NCBI GenBank assembly: GCA_964519835.1
Contig: CAZFLD010000031.1
Location: 1 to 46,060, forward strand
Length of the DNA: 46,060 nucleotides
DNA from: CAZFLD01 sp964519835
Lineage (GTDB): Bacteria; Spirochaetota; Spirochaetia; DSM-27196; CAZFLD01
Reading direction: 5' to 3'
Shown: piece by piece, positions 22,155-30,119 of the stretch
How positions within the stretch are numbered: position 1 is the stretch's first letter
Layout: every line of letters starts with the position of its first letter
Notes under the pieces: generated by a model
The model's database searches: none
Told to the model about the DNA's origin: nothing
Seen by the model: the letters and a program-made list of their open reading frames with translations, nothing else
Position numbers and translations under genes: made by a program

Positions 22155-23447
22155 TTGCCGAAGCTCAAGAGCTTTACACAAACATATGGCCGTCATCAGA
22201 CCACCGGCAGCATTGCCGCGGCGCTTGACTACATGGGGGCGAAGAACCCACTCACCGGCATGCCATACTCAGAGGCCTTCCTCCTTGGCATCTCAGGGGG
22301 AATCGCCTTTGGGTACTTCACGTTTGAATACAAGGGCTACGACCCACAGGTCAACATCCTTACTCGGAATACCTTCAACAACTACGGCTGGGATACGATT
22401 ACCGCCCGTCTCGGCCTCGCCCAAGATGTGGTCCATTCGACCTCGACGGACAAGGCACAAAAAAAGCTCGTTGAGGTGTTGGAAGAGGGAAGGGTCCCGA
22501 TCGTGTGGGCGGACACCTACACGTTGGGTTACGAGCGTTCCGATTTTGGTGACGGCATGTGGATGATGGTTCCCCTCATCGTTACGGCTTACGAGCCCGG
22601 CGGCGCCGCTACGGTAATCGACAGAGCCAAGGTCCCGATTGACGTCGATGCGGACCTGCTTGACCGCTCGCGAGGCAAGGTTAAAAAAGATAGGTTTTGT
22701 ATGATACTGCTCGAGTCCCCCGCGTTTGACCTCCGTCGTTCGGCCGGCGTTAGCGCGCAACCGAGCGTCGGGGTCGGCTTGAGTGAAGCACCGGAGCGGC
22801 TTGCCCACGCCGTTAAGGAGGGCCTCGCCGACTGCGTCTTGCTGTACACGGAAAAGCCGCCCGTGGGATCGGCGCAGAACTTTGGTTTCAAGGCTTATCG
22901 GCGCTGGGCCACGCTCCTTACAAAGGCCACGGGAGCCGGATCGTGGGCGGCAAGCTTCACCGACGGCCGCCGACTCCACGCGGCCCTTTCCACCGCCTAC
23001 TCCTATGGACTCTTGTACTGCAAAGGGGAGGAGAAGGACGGCGAGCGTGGCGTTTTTGCCGATTTCCTCGACGAAGTCTCCGGACACCTAACGGGAGATT
23101 TTGGAAACGGCGACAGCGCACACGCGGCTGCGGAGCTCTTCCGCAAGGCAGGAGGACTCTGGTCCGATCTCGGTGAACGGCTATTGCCCGGCGATAGCCC
23201 TATCCTCGCAGAAACCCGCGAGCTCTTGGATCGGCGCCACGCCCATTTCCTGGGCGTCGGCCCCTCGGCTGAACTCGATCAGATCGACAGCGACCTTGAC
23301 CGGGTACGGGAGCGGGCCGAACGCGAGCTCCTAAGTGCCGCCGACAACGTCGACCTGCTGGCGCAGGTGGCGGCGGTGGTTCAAGCGATCTGCGCCGCCG
23401 AAGAGGCCGCGGTTGAATCGCTCAAGGCGTTGCTGCTCGAAATCTAA
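22155..23447 (+). CDS. BtrH N-terminal-like/DUF4872-type protein
   Basis: A protein of about 430 residues. Residues 10-140 resemble the BtrH N-terminal domain, a cysteine-peptidase-like fold: YGRHQTTGSIAAALDYMG, YSEAFLLGISGGIAFGYFTFE and VPIVWADTYTLGYE. The C-terminal half is helical, as in DUF4872-containing relatives. BtrH itself transfers an acyl chain in butirosin synthesis. Here the nucleophile position after the conserved His reads Gln-Thr, not Cys, so catalysis by that mechanism is doubtful. No biosynthetic neighbours are present. TTG 22155 is chosen because GGAGG lies 6 bp upstream and a -10 box precedes it; the open frame extends to 22095. It follows rhaA by 78 bp but appears to have its own promoter. 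Confidence 0.65.
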   Translation: MPKLKSFTQTYGRHQTTGSIAAALDYMGAKNPLTGMPYSEAFLLGISGGIAFGYFTFEYKGYDPQVNILTRNTFNNYGWDTITARLGLAQDVVHSTSTDKAQKKLVEVLEEGRVPIVWADTYTLGYERSDFGDGMWMMVPLIVTAYEPGGAATVIDRAKVPIDVDADLLDRSRGKVKKDRFCMILLESPAFDLRRSAGVSAQPSVGVGLSEAPERLAHAVKEGLADCVLLYTEKPPVGSAQNFGFKAYRRWATLLTKATGAGSWAASFTDGRRLHAALSTAYSYGLLYCKGEEKDGERGVFADFLDEVSGHLTGDFGNGDSAHAAAELFRKAGGLWSDLGERLLPGDSPILAETRELLDRRHAHFLGVGPSAELDQIDSDLDRVRERAERELLSAADNVDLLAQVAAVVQAICAAEEAAVESLKALLLEI

Positions 23448-23465
23448 CTCTATGTGGCGTATAAT
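23437..23465 (+). promoter_or_regulatory. Promoter of GGDEF-EAL gene
   Basis: TCGAAA (4 of 6) and a perfect TATAAT are spaced by 17 bp. The region overlaps the last codons of the BtrH-like gene. Transcription would begin near 23472, giving a leader of about ten bases before ATG 23483. Confidence 0.65.
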
Positions 23466-23482
23466 TCGTGCGGTCGAGTCCG

Positions 23483-25615
23483 ATGAGACGCGCAATCGCC
23501 ACACCCGGACAACTCAAGATCAGCCCCGGATCCCACAGGGCGCTGCCGCTGTCGGTACGGGTAACTCTCACGGCTGCCGCCTTGCTCGCGTTTGCCGCCG
23601 CCTTTTTCTATCTCTACCCCTTGTTGGCGCGGCCGGCCGGCTACCTGTATGTCGTGCCCGTCACGATAGCGGCGCTCTTTTTTGGTCCGCTTACGGGCGG
23701 GGTGGTGGGACTTGCCTATTTCCCCGTGCAATTGATGCTCGAGTCATTCCTTGGCGTAGAAATCCGGTCGGTGACTTCCACCGTCTGGGTAACGGTAATG
23801 TCGACGCTCGTGGGCTATGGGATTGGGGCCATCAGAAACCTTGTCACGGCAAATCGGCGTGACAAGGAGCTACTGGCAATCGCTTTCGAGGCCGCGCAGG
23901 ACGGCCTTTGGGACTACCGCGTGGACACACAAGACACGTACTTTAGCCCTCGGTGGTTTACCATGTTGGGCTACGAGCCCGACGAGCTTCCTCATGGGTT
24001 TGACACCTTGGTCGAGCTATTGCATCCGGAGGACCGCGACGCGACCCTCCGTGGGATTGATTTGGTAATCGGCGACGGTCGTCCTCAGTTCAACGTGAGT
24101 TTCCGCCTTCGAGAGAAGTCGGGGAGGTATCGCTGGATACTCTCCCGCGGTAAAATTGTCGACAGGGAGCCGGGAGGGAAAGCTCGGCGCATGGTGGGCG
24201 TTCACTCGGACATTAGCAATCTGAAGCTCGCGGAGTCCGAGTTGGTCCACCTGGCCTACCACGACCAACTCACCGGCTTGGGCAATCGCAAGGCGTTCTA
24301 CGAGCAACTCGACCAGCTTTTGGCTCAGATGGAACGGTCGCCCTCGGATGAGATCGGCGCGGTCTTGTTGCTGGACCTAGACAATTTCAAAGATGTCAAC
24401 GACGGCCTCGGCCACGACTCCGGTGACGAACTGCTTCGACAGGTGACCGACCGGCTCCGTCGGACCATAAGAAAATCGGACGTTTTGTTCCGCTGGGGAG
24501 GGGACGAGTTTATCATCGTTTTGGGCCGCCTCAAGCAGGAGACCGATGCCGCATTGGTCTCCGGCAATCTTATTAAGATCTTTGCAGAACCCTTTATGAT
24601 GGACGGCAACACCATCTACACCGGTGCGAGCATCGGTATTGCCGTTTTTCCGCGCGACGGTACAGAACCGTCCGAACTGGTCCGGAAGGCGGATTCCGCC
24701 TTGTACGCCTCAAAGCGAGACCGAAACACCTACCACTTCTACACCAAACGGATGCAAAACGCGGCGCTTGCCAAGATGAACCTGGTGAACCAACTCCGGC
24801 GCGCCGTGGAGGAGGAGGAGTTCTTGCTCCACTATCAGCCCATCGTGACGGCGGCAGGCAACATCATCGGCGCCGAGGCTCTTCTGCGATGGATGGATCC
24901 TCAAAATGGGCTTCGGATGCCGCTCGAGTTTGTGGGCACGCTGGAAGAGACGGGCCTGATGCTCCAGGTGGGGCGCTGGGTCATGGCCCGAGCCGCTGTG
25001 GACATCAGTCGGTGTCTCGAATACTGCCGCGATGACTTCTATGTCAGCGTTAATCTTTCGCCACGACAGCTTCGGCTCCGGTCCATCATGGAGGATGTGG
25101 ACTTTGCGCTAACCGCTGGAGAACTCGATGCTCGGCGATTGATTCTCGAGTTGACCGAGGGTTCCCTGGTAGACACCGACGAGCAAACCGCCGCGCGACT
25201 GGCAGCGTTTAAGGAAGCGGGTATCCGGCTTGCCATTGACGACTTCGGCACCGGCTACTCGTCTATGAGTTACCTAAAACGGTTGCCCGTCGACAAGATT
25301 AAAATTGATCGGTCCTTTGTCGTGGAGCTGCCGCAGGACAAAAAGGACGTCTCGATTGTCCAGGCCATATCGACCGTGGCCCGCGGGCTCGACCTAGAGA
25401 TCGTGGCCGAGGGAGTAGACTCGCCGGCGCAGGTAGATTTTTTGTCATACCTCGGCTGCGGGGCCTTCCAAGGTTACTACTACTCAAAACCGGTTTTACT
25501 GGACCAGCTAATGCGTATGCTGCGTAACAATATTGCCCTTCCGGCTGATAGGAACGAGGTGTCCTATATGCCTCGCCCCACCCCGGCCGATTCGCAAAAC
25601 GAGGTTGATGGATGA
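23483..25615 (+). CDS. Membrane PAS-GGDEF-EAL cyclic-di-GMP protein
   Basis: A 710-residue inner-membrane signalling protein. Three to four hydrophobic helices (about residues 25-115) precede a PAS domain (FEAAQDGLWDYRVDTQDTYF, then WFTMLGYEPDEL) with a C-terminal PAC stretch. The GGDEF domain has an intact RWGGDEF (about residue 338) and a canonical RKSD inhibitory site five residues earlier, so it can probably make c-di-GMP under product inhibition. The EAL domain has AEALLRW (about 463), NLSPRQL, ELTEGSL, IDDFGTGYSS, KIDRSFV and EIVAEGVD, so phosphodiesterase residues are also intact. It may therefore be bifunctional. Its TGA overlaps the ATG of the PPK2 gene. ATG 23483 lies just after a strong promoter. 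Confidence 0.93.
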   Translation: MRRAIATPGQLKISPGSHRALPLSVRVTLTAAALLAFAAAFFYLYPLLARPAGYLYVVPVTIAALFFGPLTGGVVGLAYFPVQLMLESFLGVEIRSVTSTVWVTVMSTLVGYGIGAIRNLVTANRRDKELLAIAFEAAQDGLWDYRVDTQDTYFSPRWFTMLGYEPDELPHGFDTLVELLHPEDRDATLRGIDLVIGDGRPQFNVSFRLREKSGRYRWILSRGKIVDREPGGKARRMVGVHSDISNLKLAESELVHLAYHDQLTGLGNRKAFYEQLDQLLAQMERSPSDEIGAVLLLDLDNFKDVNDGLGHDSGDELLRQVTDRLRRTIRKSDVLFRWGGDEFIIVLGRLKQETDAALVSGNLIKIFAEPFMMDGNTIYTGASIGIAVFPRDGTEPSELVRKADSALYASKRDRNTYHFYTKRMQNAALAKMNLVNQLRRAVEEEEFLLHYQPIVTAAGNIIGAEALLRWMDPQNGLRMPLEFVGTLEETGLMLQVGRWVMARAAVDISRCLEYCRDDFYVSVNLSPRQLRLRSIMEDVDFALTAGELDARRLILELTEGSLVDTDEQTAARLAAFKEAGIRLAIDDFGTGYSSMSYLKRLPVDKIKIDRSFVVELPQDKKDVSIVQAISTVARGLDLEIVAEGVDSPAQVDFLSYLGCGAFQGYYYSKPVLLDQLMRMLRNNIALPADRNEVSYMPRPTPADSQNEVDG

Positions 25616-26418
25616 GTAGCGACAAGTCTCATATCAAAAAGAAGGCCTATCTCAAGGAGCTCAAGCGCCTGACCACGGAGCTTGTAAAAATGCAACTGTG
25701 GATCAAACAAGAGGGCTTGAAGGTGGCGATAGTGTTCGAGGGTCGCGACGCCGCCGGCAAGGGCGGCGTGATCAAAGCCATCACCTCCGGATTAAACCCC
25801 CGCGGCGCGCGCATAGTGGCCTTGCCGGCGCCTACGGAACGTGAGGCCGGACAGTGGTACTTTCAGCGCTACGTTGCCCACTTGCCGGCCGCCGGCGAGA
25901 TGGTGCTCTTCGACCGCTCCTGGTACAACCGCGCCGGAGTGGAACGAGTCATGGGCTTCTGCAGCGACGCCCAGTACGAAGAGTTCAAACGTTCGCTGCC
26001 GGAGTTTGAGAACATGCTGATACGGAGCGGGCTTGACTTGACTAAGTACTGGTTTTCCGTGAGCGACGACGTTCAGGAAAAGCGGTTCCTCGACCGAATA
26101 CAGAATCCCGCGAAGCGCTGGAAACTAAGCCCGATGGACCTTGCCGCACGGAGTAAGTGGGTGGAGTACTCGAAGGCCAAAGACGACATGTTTGCATTCT
26201 CCGACACCAACGAGTCACCGTGGAACGTTGTGGATGCCGACGACAAATACTGCGCCCGCCTTAACACAATCGCTCATCTGCTGGATCGGATTCCCTATAG
26301 GGCGGTCAAGCAGGCCGAAATAGAGCTTCCCGAGCGGCAATCCGCGGGCGCCTATAGGCGCCCCCCCTTCGACTCCCAACGTTGGATACCCACCCCGTAC
26401 CCGGCGCGGCTCGGCTGA
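25612..26418 (+). CDS. ppk2: Polyphosphate kinase 2 family protein
   Basis: A 268-residue cytoplasmic PPK2-type kinase that transfers phosphate between polyphosphate and nucleotides. The fingerprint is complete: IVFEGRDAAGKGGVIKAIT (Walker A, about residues 44-52), NPRGARIVALPAPTEREAGQ, WYFQRYVAHLPAAGEMVLFD (Walker B, lid start) and RSWYNRAGVERVMGFC, followed by RIQNPAKRWKLSPMD. Single-domain length and this wording fit the class I group that makes NTP from NDP and polyphosphate, but direction and nucleotide are not provable by reading. The ATG overlaps the stop of the GGDEF-EAL gene (ATGA), so translation is coupled. The 3' end contains an 18-bp palindrome. Confidence 0.93.
   Translation: MSSDKSHIKKKAYLKELKRLTTELVKMQLWIKQEGLKVAIVFEGRDAAGKGGVIKAITSGLNPRGARIVALPAPTEREAGQWYFQRYVAHLPAAGEMVLFDRSWYNRAGVERVMGFCSDAQYEEFKRSLPEFENMLIRSGLDLTKYWFSVSDDVQEKRFLDRIQNPAKRWKLSPMDLAARSKWVEYSKAKDDMFAFSDTNESPWNVVDADDKYCARLNTIAHLLDRIPYRAVKQAEIELPERQSAGAYRRPPFDSQRWIPTPYPARLG
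26346..26363. repeat. Perfect 18-bp palindrome inside ppk2
   Basis: GGGCGCCTATAGGCGCCC reads identically on both strands and is followed by a C-run. It lies in the last 25 codons of the PPK2 gene. It could fold into a short hairpin with a TATA loop or bind a dimeric protein. Confidence 0.6.
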
Positions 26419-26636
26419 GCGGCTTCACAAAGCGTGTAGACCGGAACGTGTGCAATACGTTTGGTGATGCGCCGCGCGTGCTGTGCTTCGTCACGGCCGG
26501 CGGTGCAGGCACCATCGCGTCGCAGCACCAAGGCCAGATTGCAAGGCCGCCTATGGTCAATCGCCCAATATAAAAAAGTTGATGTCGGTAGCACCTCGTG
26601 CAACTAAAATGGCTCTAGGCACGGAGGTTGCTTCTG

Positions 26637-27386
26637 ATGGACGTGTCATGGCAGGCGCTTTTCGAACTTGTTTATGATCTGCTAACTCGTTCCGGCCGTG
26701 CGTGGGCGCCCGTAGAGTTGGCGTCTCGGCTTGCAGGGGTCTTTGGGCCGGTTTCCGGCGTCGCGTTGTTTGATATGCGGGAGGGGCCACCGTATTGCTT
26801 GGCGGCGCCCGACTACTCCCACGATGCCGTCATAGACTTCAATTCGCATTACAACCGCTGTATCCCGTTTGTACCTCCAGCGGAAAACTCGATTATCGGT
26901 CCCGTCGACTGGAGCCTCTACCAAGGTAGCGAATACAACGAAGATTTCAACCGGCCCAACAAGGTCGGTCACAGCCTGGGGATCCGTGTCGCCGTGAACG
27001 AGGCCGATTCGGACATCGCCATCGTCTTTAGCAGGCCGCCCGAACGGAACGTCGCATTCACTGCGGTCGAAATCAAAGCCCTGTCTATGTTTCTCGACTG
27101 TCTGGTTGCCACGGGCCTCTCGAGGGCCGCAACGTTTCCCGGAATTGATGGGGAGATCGGGTGCCTGGAGGTGTCCGACGGACACCGACCCTTGAGTCCT
27201 CGTGAAGCCCAAATCGCGAATCTCTTGAGCAGGCGAATGCCGATGCGTAGCATTGCGGCCTTGCTAGGCATTAGTCCCCGAACGGTAGAGCGGCACGTGT
27301 TGCACATCTACGACAAGCTTGGGGTTCATAACAGAACTGAGCTTCTTTCTATGTTGATTGGCGGCCGGCTGGGGCAAGCCGGCTAG
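26637..27386 (+). CDS. LuxR-type HTH regulator with N-terminal sensor-like domain
   Basis: A 249-residue transcription factor. The C-terminal 60 residues form a LuxR/GerE helix-turn-helix: LSPREAQIANLLSRRMPMRS, then IAALLGISPRTVERHVLHIY and DKLGVHNRTEL. The first 170 residues are an alpha-beta domain resembling GAF-type sensors (GVALFDMREGPPYCLAAP, ALSMFLDCLVATGL) without a phospho-acceptor Asp pattern, so it is not a standard response regulator. The ligand is unknown. ATG 26637 has GGAGG 9 bp upstream. The lipoprotein gene downstream has three CCGATGT sites in its leader and is a plausible target. The 218 bp between ppk2 and this gene contain no other convincing gene. Confidence 0.82.
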   Translation: MDVSWQALFELVYDLLTRSGRAWAPVELASRLAGVFGPVSGVALFDMREGPPYCLAAPDYSHDAVIDFNSHYNRCIPFVPPAENSIIGPVDWSLYQGSEYNEDFNRPNKVGHSLGIRVAVNEADSDIAIVFSRPPERNVAFTAVEIKALSMFLDCLVATGLSRAATFPGIDGEIGCLEVSDGHRPLSPREAQIANLLSRRMPMRSIAALLGISPRTVERHVLHIYDKLGVHNRTELLSMLIGGRLGQAG

Positions 27387-27408
27387 AGCTCGGCTACGCA
27401 CGTTTTCC

Positions 27409-27497
27409 CCGATGTGCGGCAGCATCGCCCGGGATAGCATTTAGTCAGAATCACATTCTTCGGTGCATCCGATGTATCGCGATTTTTGAACCGATGT
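27409..27497 (+). promoter_or_regulatory. Three CCGATGT sites before lipoprotein gene
   Basis: CCGATGT occurs at 27409, 27469 and 27491 on the plus strand (extended as CCGATGTGC at the first and third). Spacings of 60 and 22 bp are near whole helical turns. They lie between the LuxR-type gene and the lipoprotein start. Candidate regulator-binding sites, by pattern only. Confidence 0.35.
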
Positions 27498-27515
27498 GCC
27501 GATTAGGGGGCGACT

Positions 27516-30023
27516 ATGACTCGTAAGCTACTCTTGGGTTTTGTGATTGTCGTGGCTGCGTCTGGAGTATTCGTTTTGGCCGGCTGTGATTGGTTGCTCG
27601 GTGGCGGACCAGGGTCAGGCGATACTACAATACCTCCGGGCGCTCCCGGCAATCTAAGGGTTGTAGAGGTCGACGCAACGCAGGTGCGTCTGGCATGGGA
27701 CGCTCCAACCGGAACAGTCACCATCTACGAGATAGAGCGGAGTGACGGCGACGACACGAATTTCGTGCAACTCGGCACTACATCCGGCACCACGCGTACG
27801 CACAGCGACCGCGAGGTGGATGCCGAGGCGATCTACTACTACCGGGTACGCGCCGGCAACGGCGCCGGCTTTTCGGGCTGGTCCGGCGTGTTAGAGGCTA
27901 ACACCCCGCCGGCATCTTCCCTCGGCGCTTTTGATTTCTTCCAGGACACCTCGCACGAAAACATCGGCGCGTTCGCGGACGACGAGGTTGCCTTTGGTTT
28001 CTTTGAGCAACCGTACGACTTGGAAGCGCGAGTCCTCAACGCCGATGAGGAAGACCGCGACTGGCAGCTCTTCGAGCGAGATGCGGACGGTTACGTAGAC
28101 ATCTATTTCCCAACTACCGACTTTATCGAAGGCGAGAACACAATTGAGGTTCGCTACATATACTTGCCGACGGACACATCGGGCGACATCGGTCGAGCCG
28201 ATGTCTGGAAGGGCTACTACGGCTATGGCGACGACCCGGCGCATGTCCGTGTAGACATACCGGAAGTTGCAATCCACATGGGCGATACCACCAACGACGT
28301 CGTCTTTAACGTCCACTTTCAAGACCCCGATGAGCCTTTCGAGATTGCCGATTTCGCCTACGTAATGCCTAATGACTTCGGCGAGCTTGTCATCGAGACC
28401 ACGGAAGAGGGCGAGCTTCTCGAAATGGTCCTGTATTCTAGTGAGTACGAGTACGCGGCGTTGTTTATGCCCGGTCGACCCGACTACAATTGGGAGTTTG
28501 AGATTTTCGAAAACACGGGGGCCGCCATCACCGGTAAAGTCCTCGTCTACGAGGGCACGGACAACCGGCCGATCGCGGCCGACGACGGCGCCGAGGTCAT
28601 AACCCTAAAGCGAGGCCTAGAAGGGACGGGTATCGACGCGGATATATTCGTGGGGCCTGCCATCCCACTTAGTGAGGACAGTGAAGACTACGACCCCGAC
28701 ACAGGCGAGTTTTACTTTGGTGATCTTGCCGGAGACGGCAACTACGAGGTGCATGCCGTCTGGCGCTGGGAGGGTCAACAGAGTTGGCACACGGAGTATG
28801 TTGATGCGGACGATGAGACGGCCCTGCCCTTCGATATCGTATTTGACATCGTAAGCCCGGTTATGCTCGTTGAGCACAAAGACTACCCGGTGAACTACTA
28901 CGACCGTATCGAAAATGAAATGAGCTTGGATCCAAGCCTGTATAACGGAAATGGGTACCTGGCCGAGGTCCGGCTAAGCCGCGACGAAATCGTGGATGTG
29001 TTAAACGATGCCGATCACGAGCTTTATGACCGGGTCTGGATGGTGCTTTCCGAGGATAAGCTGATTGATCGAGTAGACGGTGTAACGTTTAGGAACTTCG
29101 CCGACCTCGGATTCACCGAGAGTGACTACCAGGCTATTTGGAAGGACCCAACTGCTCCGATATTCCACTGTGTGCCGTTGGTTACGGGCGACGCGTTGAT
29201 GCTGTACTACAACAAGGCGCTTATCGACCAGGCAGACGTTCCCGTGGACATTGATGAGCTTCTGGCCCTTGACCCCGAAAATCCCCCGGCGGGAGCAGAG
29301 GCATGGCTCGCCTATCCCGAGACGTCTCCGTACTGGTTTGTGCCGATTCTCAACGGCCTCGGCGGCTCTCTGGTAAACGCTACCGGTGATCCAAACCTCA
29401 ATACGACCGAGATGGTCGAGACGTTGGAATTTGTCAGCAACGCAGATCTTAGAAACCTGTTAATCGACGATCCGGGCGAGGACGGGCTTATTGACTACGG
29501 CGAGGCCGATGATGCGTTTGCGGCCGGTGACGTTGCCATGATCTTCAACGGCGACTGGGCGCGGGGCCACTATGAAGAGGAGCTTGGCGACGACCTTGGG
29601 GTCATGATCCTGCCACAGCTCACCACAACTCACACGTCGTCGTCGAACCGGCAGTCTCCATATTCCCGGACCTTTGGTTTTATGATGCTCGACCGCGGTG
29701 ATGAAACACTCGAGGGCAATTTGGCAACGATGTTGTCCAACGCCATCGGGGAGTCGGCCATCGAGTCCGACTATGCCGACTACTACGACGATGGCAACGC
29801 CATCATAAACATCGCGTTTCCGGGCTTGCTTGCTGCACAGGATCTTCCCACCGTTTCCGATCCCCTGATAGCCGAATACGAGACCATCTACCAGCACGTC
29901 ACGCCGCAAGATCCCATCGACGACGAGGTTTGGGGCCTCATGCGAGGATATTTGCATGATGTGCTACGTGGTGAACTGACACCCACGGAGGCGGCGGCAG
30001 GCATGCAAAACGATTTGCCGTAG
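27516..30023 (+). CDS. Lipoprotein with FnIII domain and solute-binding-protein-like region
   Basis: An 835-residue exported lipoprotein: the signal sequence ends VLAGC (Cys24). Residues about 42-130 form a fibronectin type III domain (PGAPGNLRVVEVDATQVRLA, then YYYRVRAGNGAGFSGWS). A long acidic beta-rich stretch (about 135-450) resembles carbohydrate-interaction modules but is not recognised. From about 540 to 810 it matches the C-terminal part of MalE-type (family 1) solute-binding proteins: LMLYYNKALIDQADVPVDID, SPYWFVPILNGLGGSLVN and AFAAGDVAMIFNGDWARGHYEE. The N-terminal lobe strand that normally begins such proteins is not evident. No permease or ATPase gene is adjacent. Surface carbohydrate capture or sensing is inferred. 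AGGGGG lies 5 bp before the ATG. Confidence 0.8.
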   Translation: MTRKLLLGFVIVVAASGVFVLAGCDWLLGGGPGSGDTTIPPGAPGNLRVVEVDATQVRLAWDAPTGTVTIYEIERSDGDDTNFVQLGTTSGTTRTHSDREVDAEAIYYYRVRAGNGAGFSGWSGVLEANTPPASSLGAFDFFQDTSHENIGAFADDEVAFGFFEQPYDLEARVLNADEEDRDWQLFERDADGYVDIYFPTTDFIEGENTIEVRYIYLPTDTSGDIGRADVWKGYYGYGDDPAHVRVDIPEVAIHMGDTTNDVVFNVHFQDPDEPFEIADFAYVMPNDFGELVIETTEEGELLEMVLYSSEYEYAALFMPGRPDYNWEFEIFENTGAAITGKVLVYEGTDNRPIAADDGAEVITLKRGLEGTGIDADIFVGPAIPLSEDSEDYDPDTGEFYFGDLAGDGNYEVHAVWRWEGQQSWHTEYVDADDETALPFDIVFDIVSPVMLVEHKDYPVNYYDRIENEMSLDPSLYNGNGYLAEVRLSRDEIVDVLNDADHELYDRVWMVLSEDKLIDRVDGVTFRNFADLGFTESDYQAIWKDPTAPIFHCVPLVTGDALMLYYNKALIDQADVPVDIDELLALDPENPPAGAEAWLAYPETSPYWFVPILNGLGGSLVNATGDPNLNTTEMVETLEFVSNADLRNLLIDDPGEDGLIDYGEADDAFAAGDVAMIFNGDWARGHYEEELGDDLGVMILPQLTTTHTSSSNRQSPYSRTFGFMMLDRGDETLEGNLATMLSNAIGESAIESDYADYYDDGNAIINIAFPGLLAAQDLPTVSDPLIAEYETIYQHVTPQDPIDDEVWGLMRGYLHDVLRGELTPTEAAAGMQNDLP

Positions 30024-30031
30024 TCAAGATC

Positions 30032-30057
30032 GCGGCGGCGCGTAACCGCGCCGCCGC
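30032..30057 (+). terminator. Strong GC hairpin after lipoprotein gene
   Basis: A perfect 11-bp stem (GCGGCGGCGCG / CGCGCCGCCGC) with a TAAC loop lies 9 bp after the lipoprotein stop. It is followed by TCCCCCTAATCTCCT, not a pure T-tract, so termination may be imperfect or the stem may protect the mRNA 3' end. Confidence 0.7.
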
Positions 30058-30090
30058 TCCCCCTAATCTCCTATCGCGCCGGCACGTTTT

Positions 30091-30119
30091 TTGCAAATGT
30101 CTATGCAAAAGTGTCTAAA
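30091..30119 (+). promoter_or_regulatory. Candidate ftsH promoter overlapping the upstream ATGs
   Basis: TTGCAA and TCTAAA (each 4 of 6) are spaced by 17 bp. The two in-frame ATGs at 30097 and 30103 lie inside the spacer. A transcript starting near 30126 would contain AAAAGGAG at 30137-30144 but neither ATG. Confidence 0.45.

Noticed and set aside
26352..26603. Minus-strand frames between ppk2 and the LuxR-type gene
   Set aside because: They overlap the ppk2 end, lack ribosome-binding sites and resemble no family I know.
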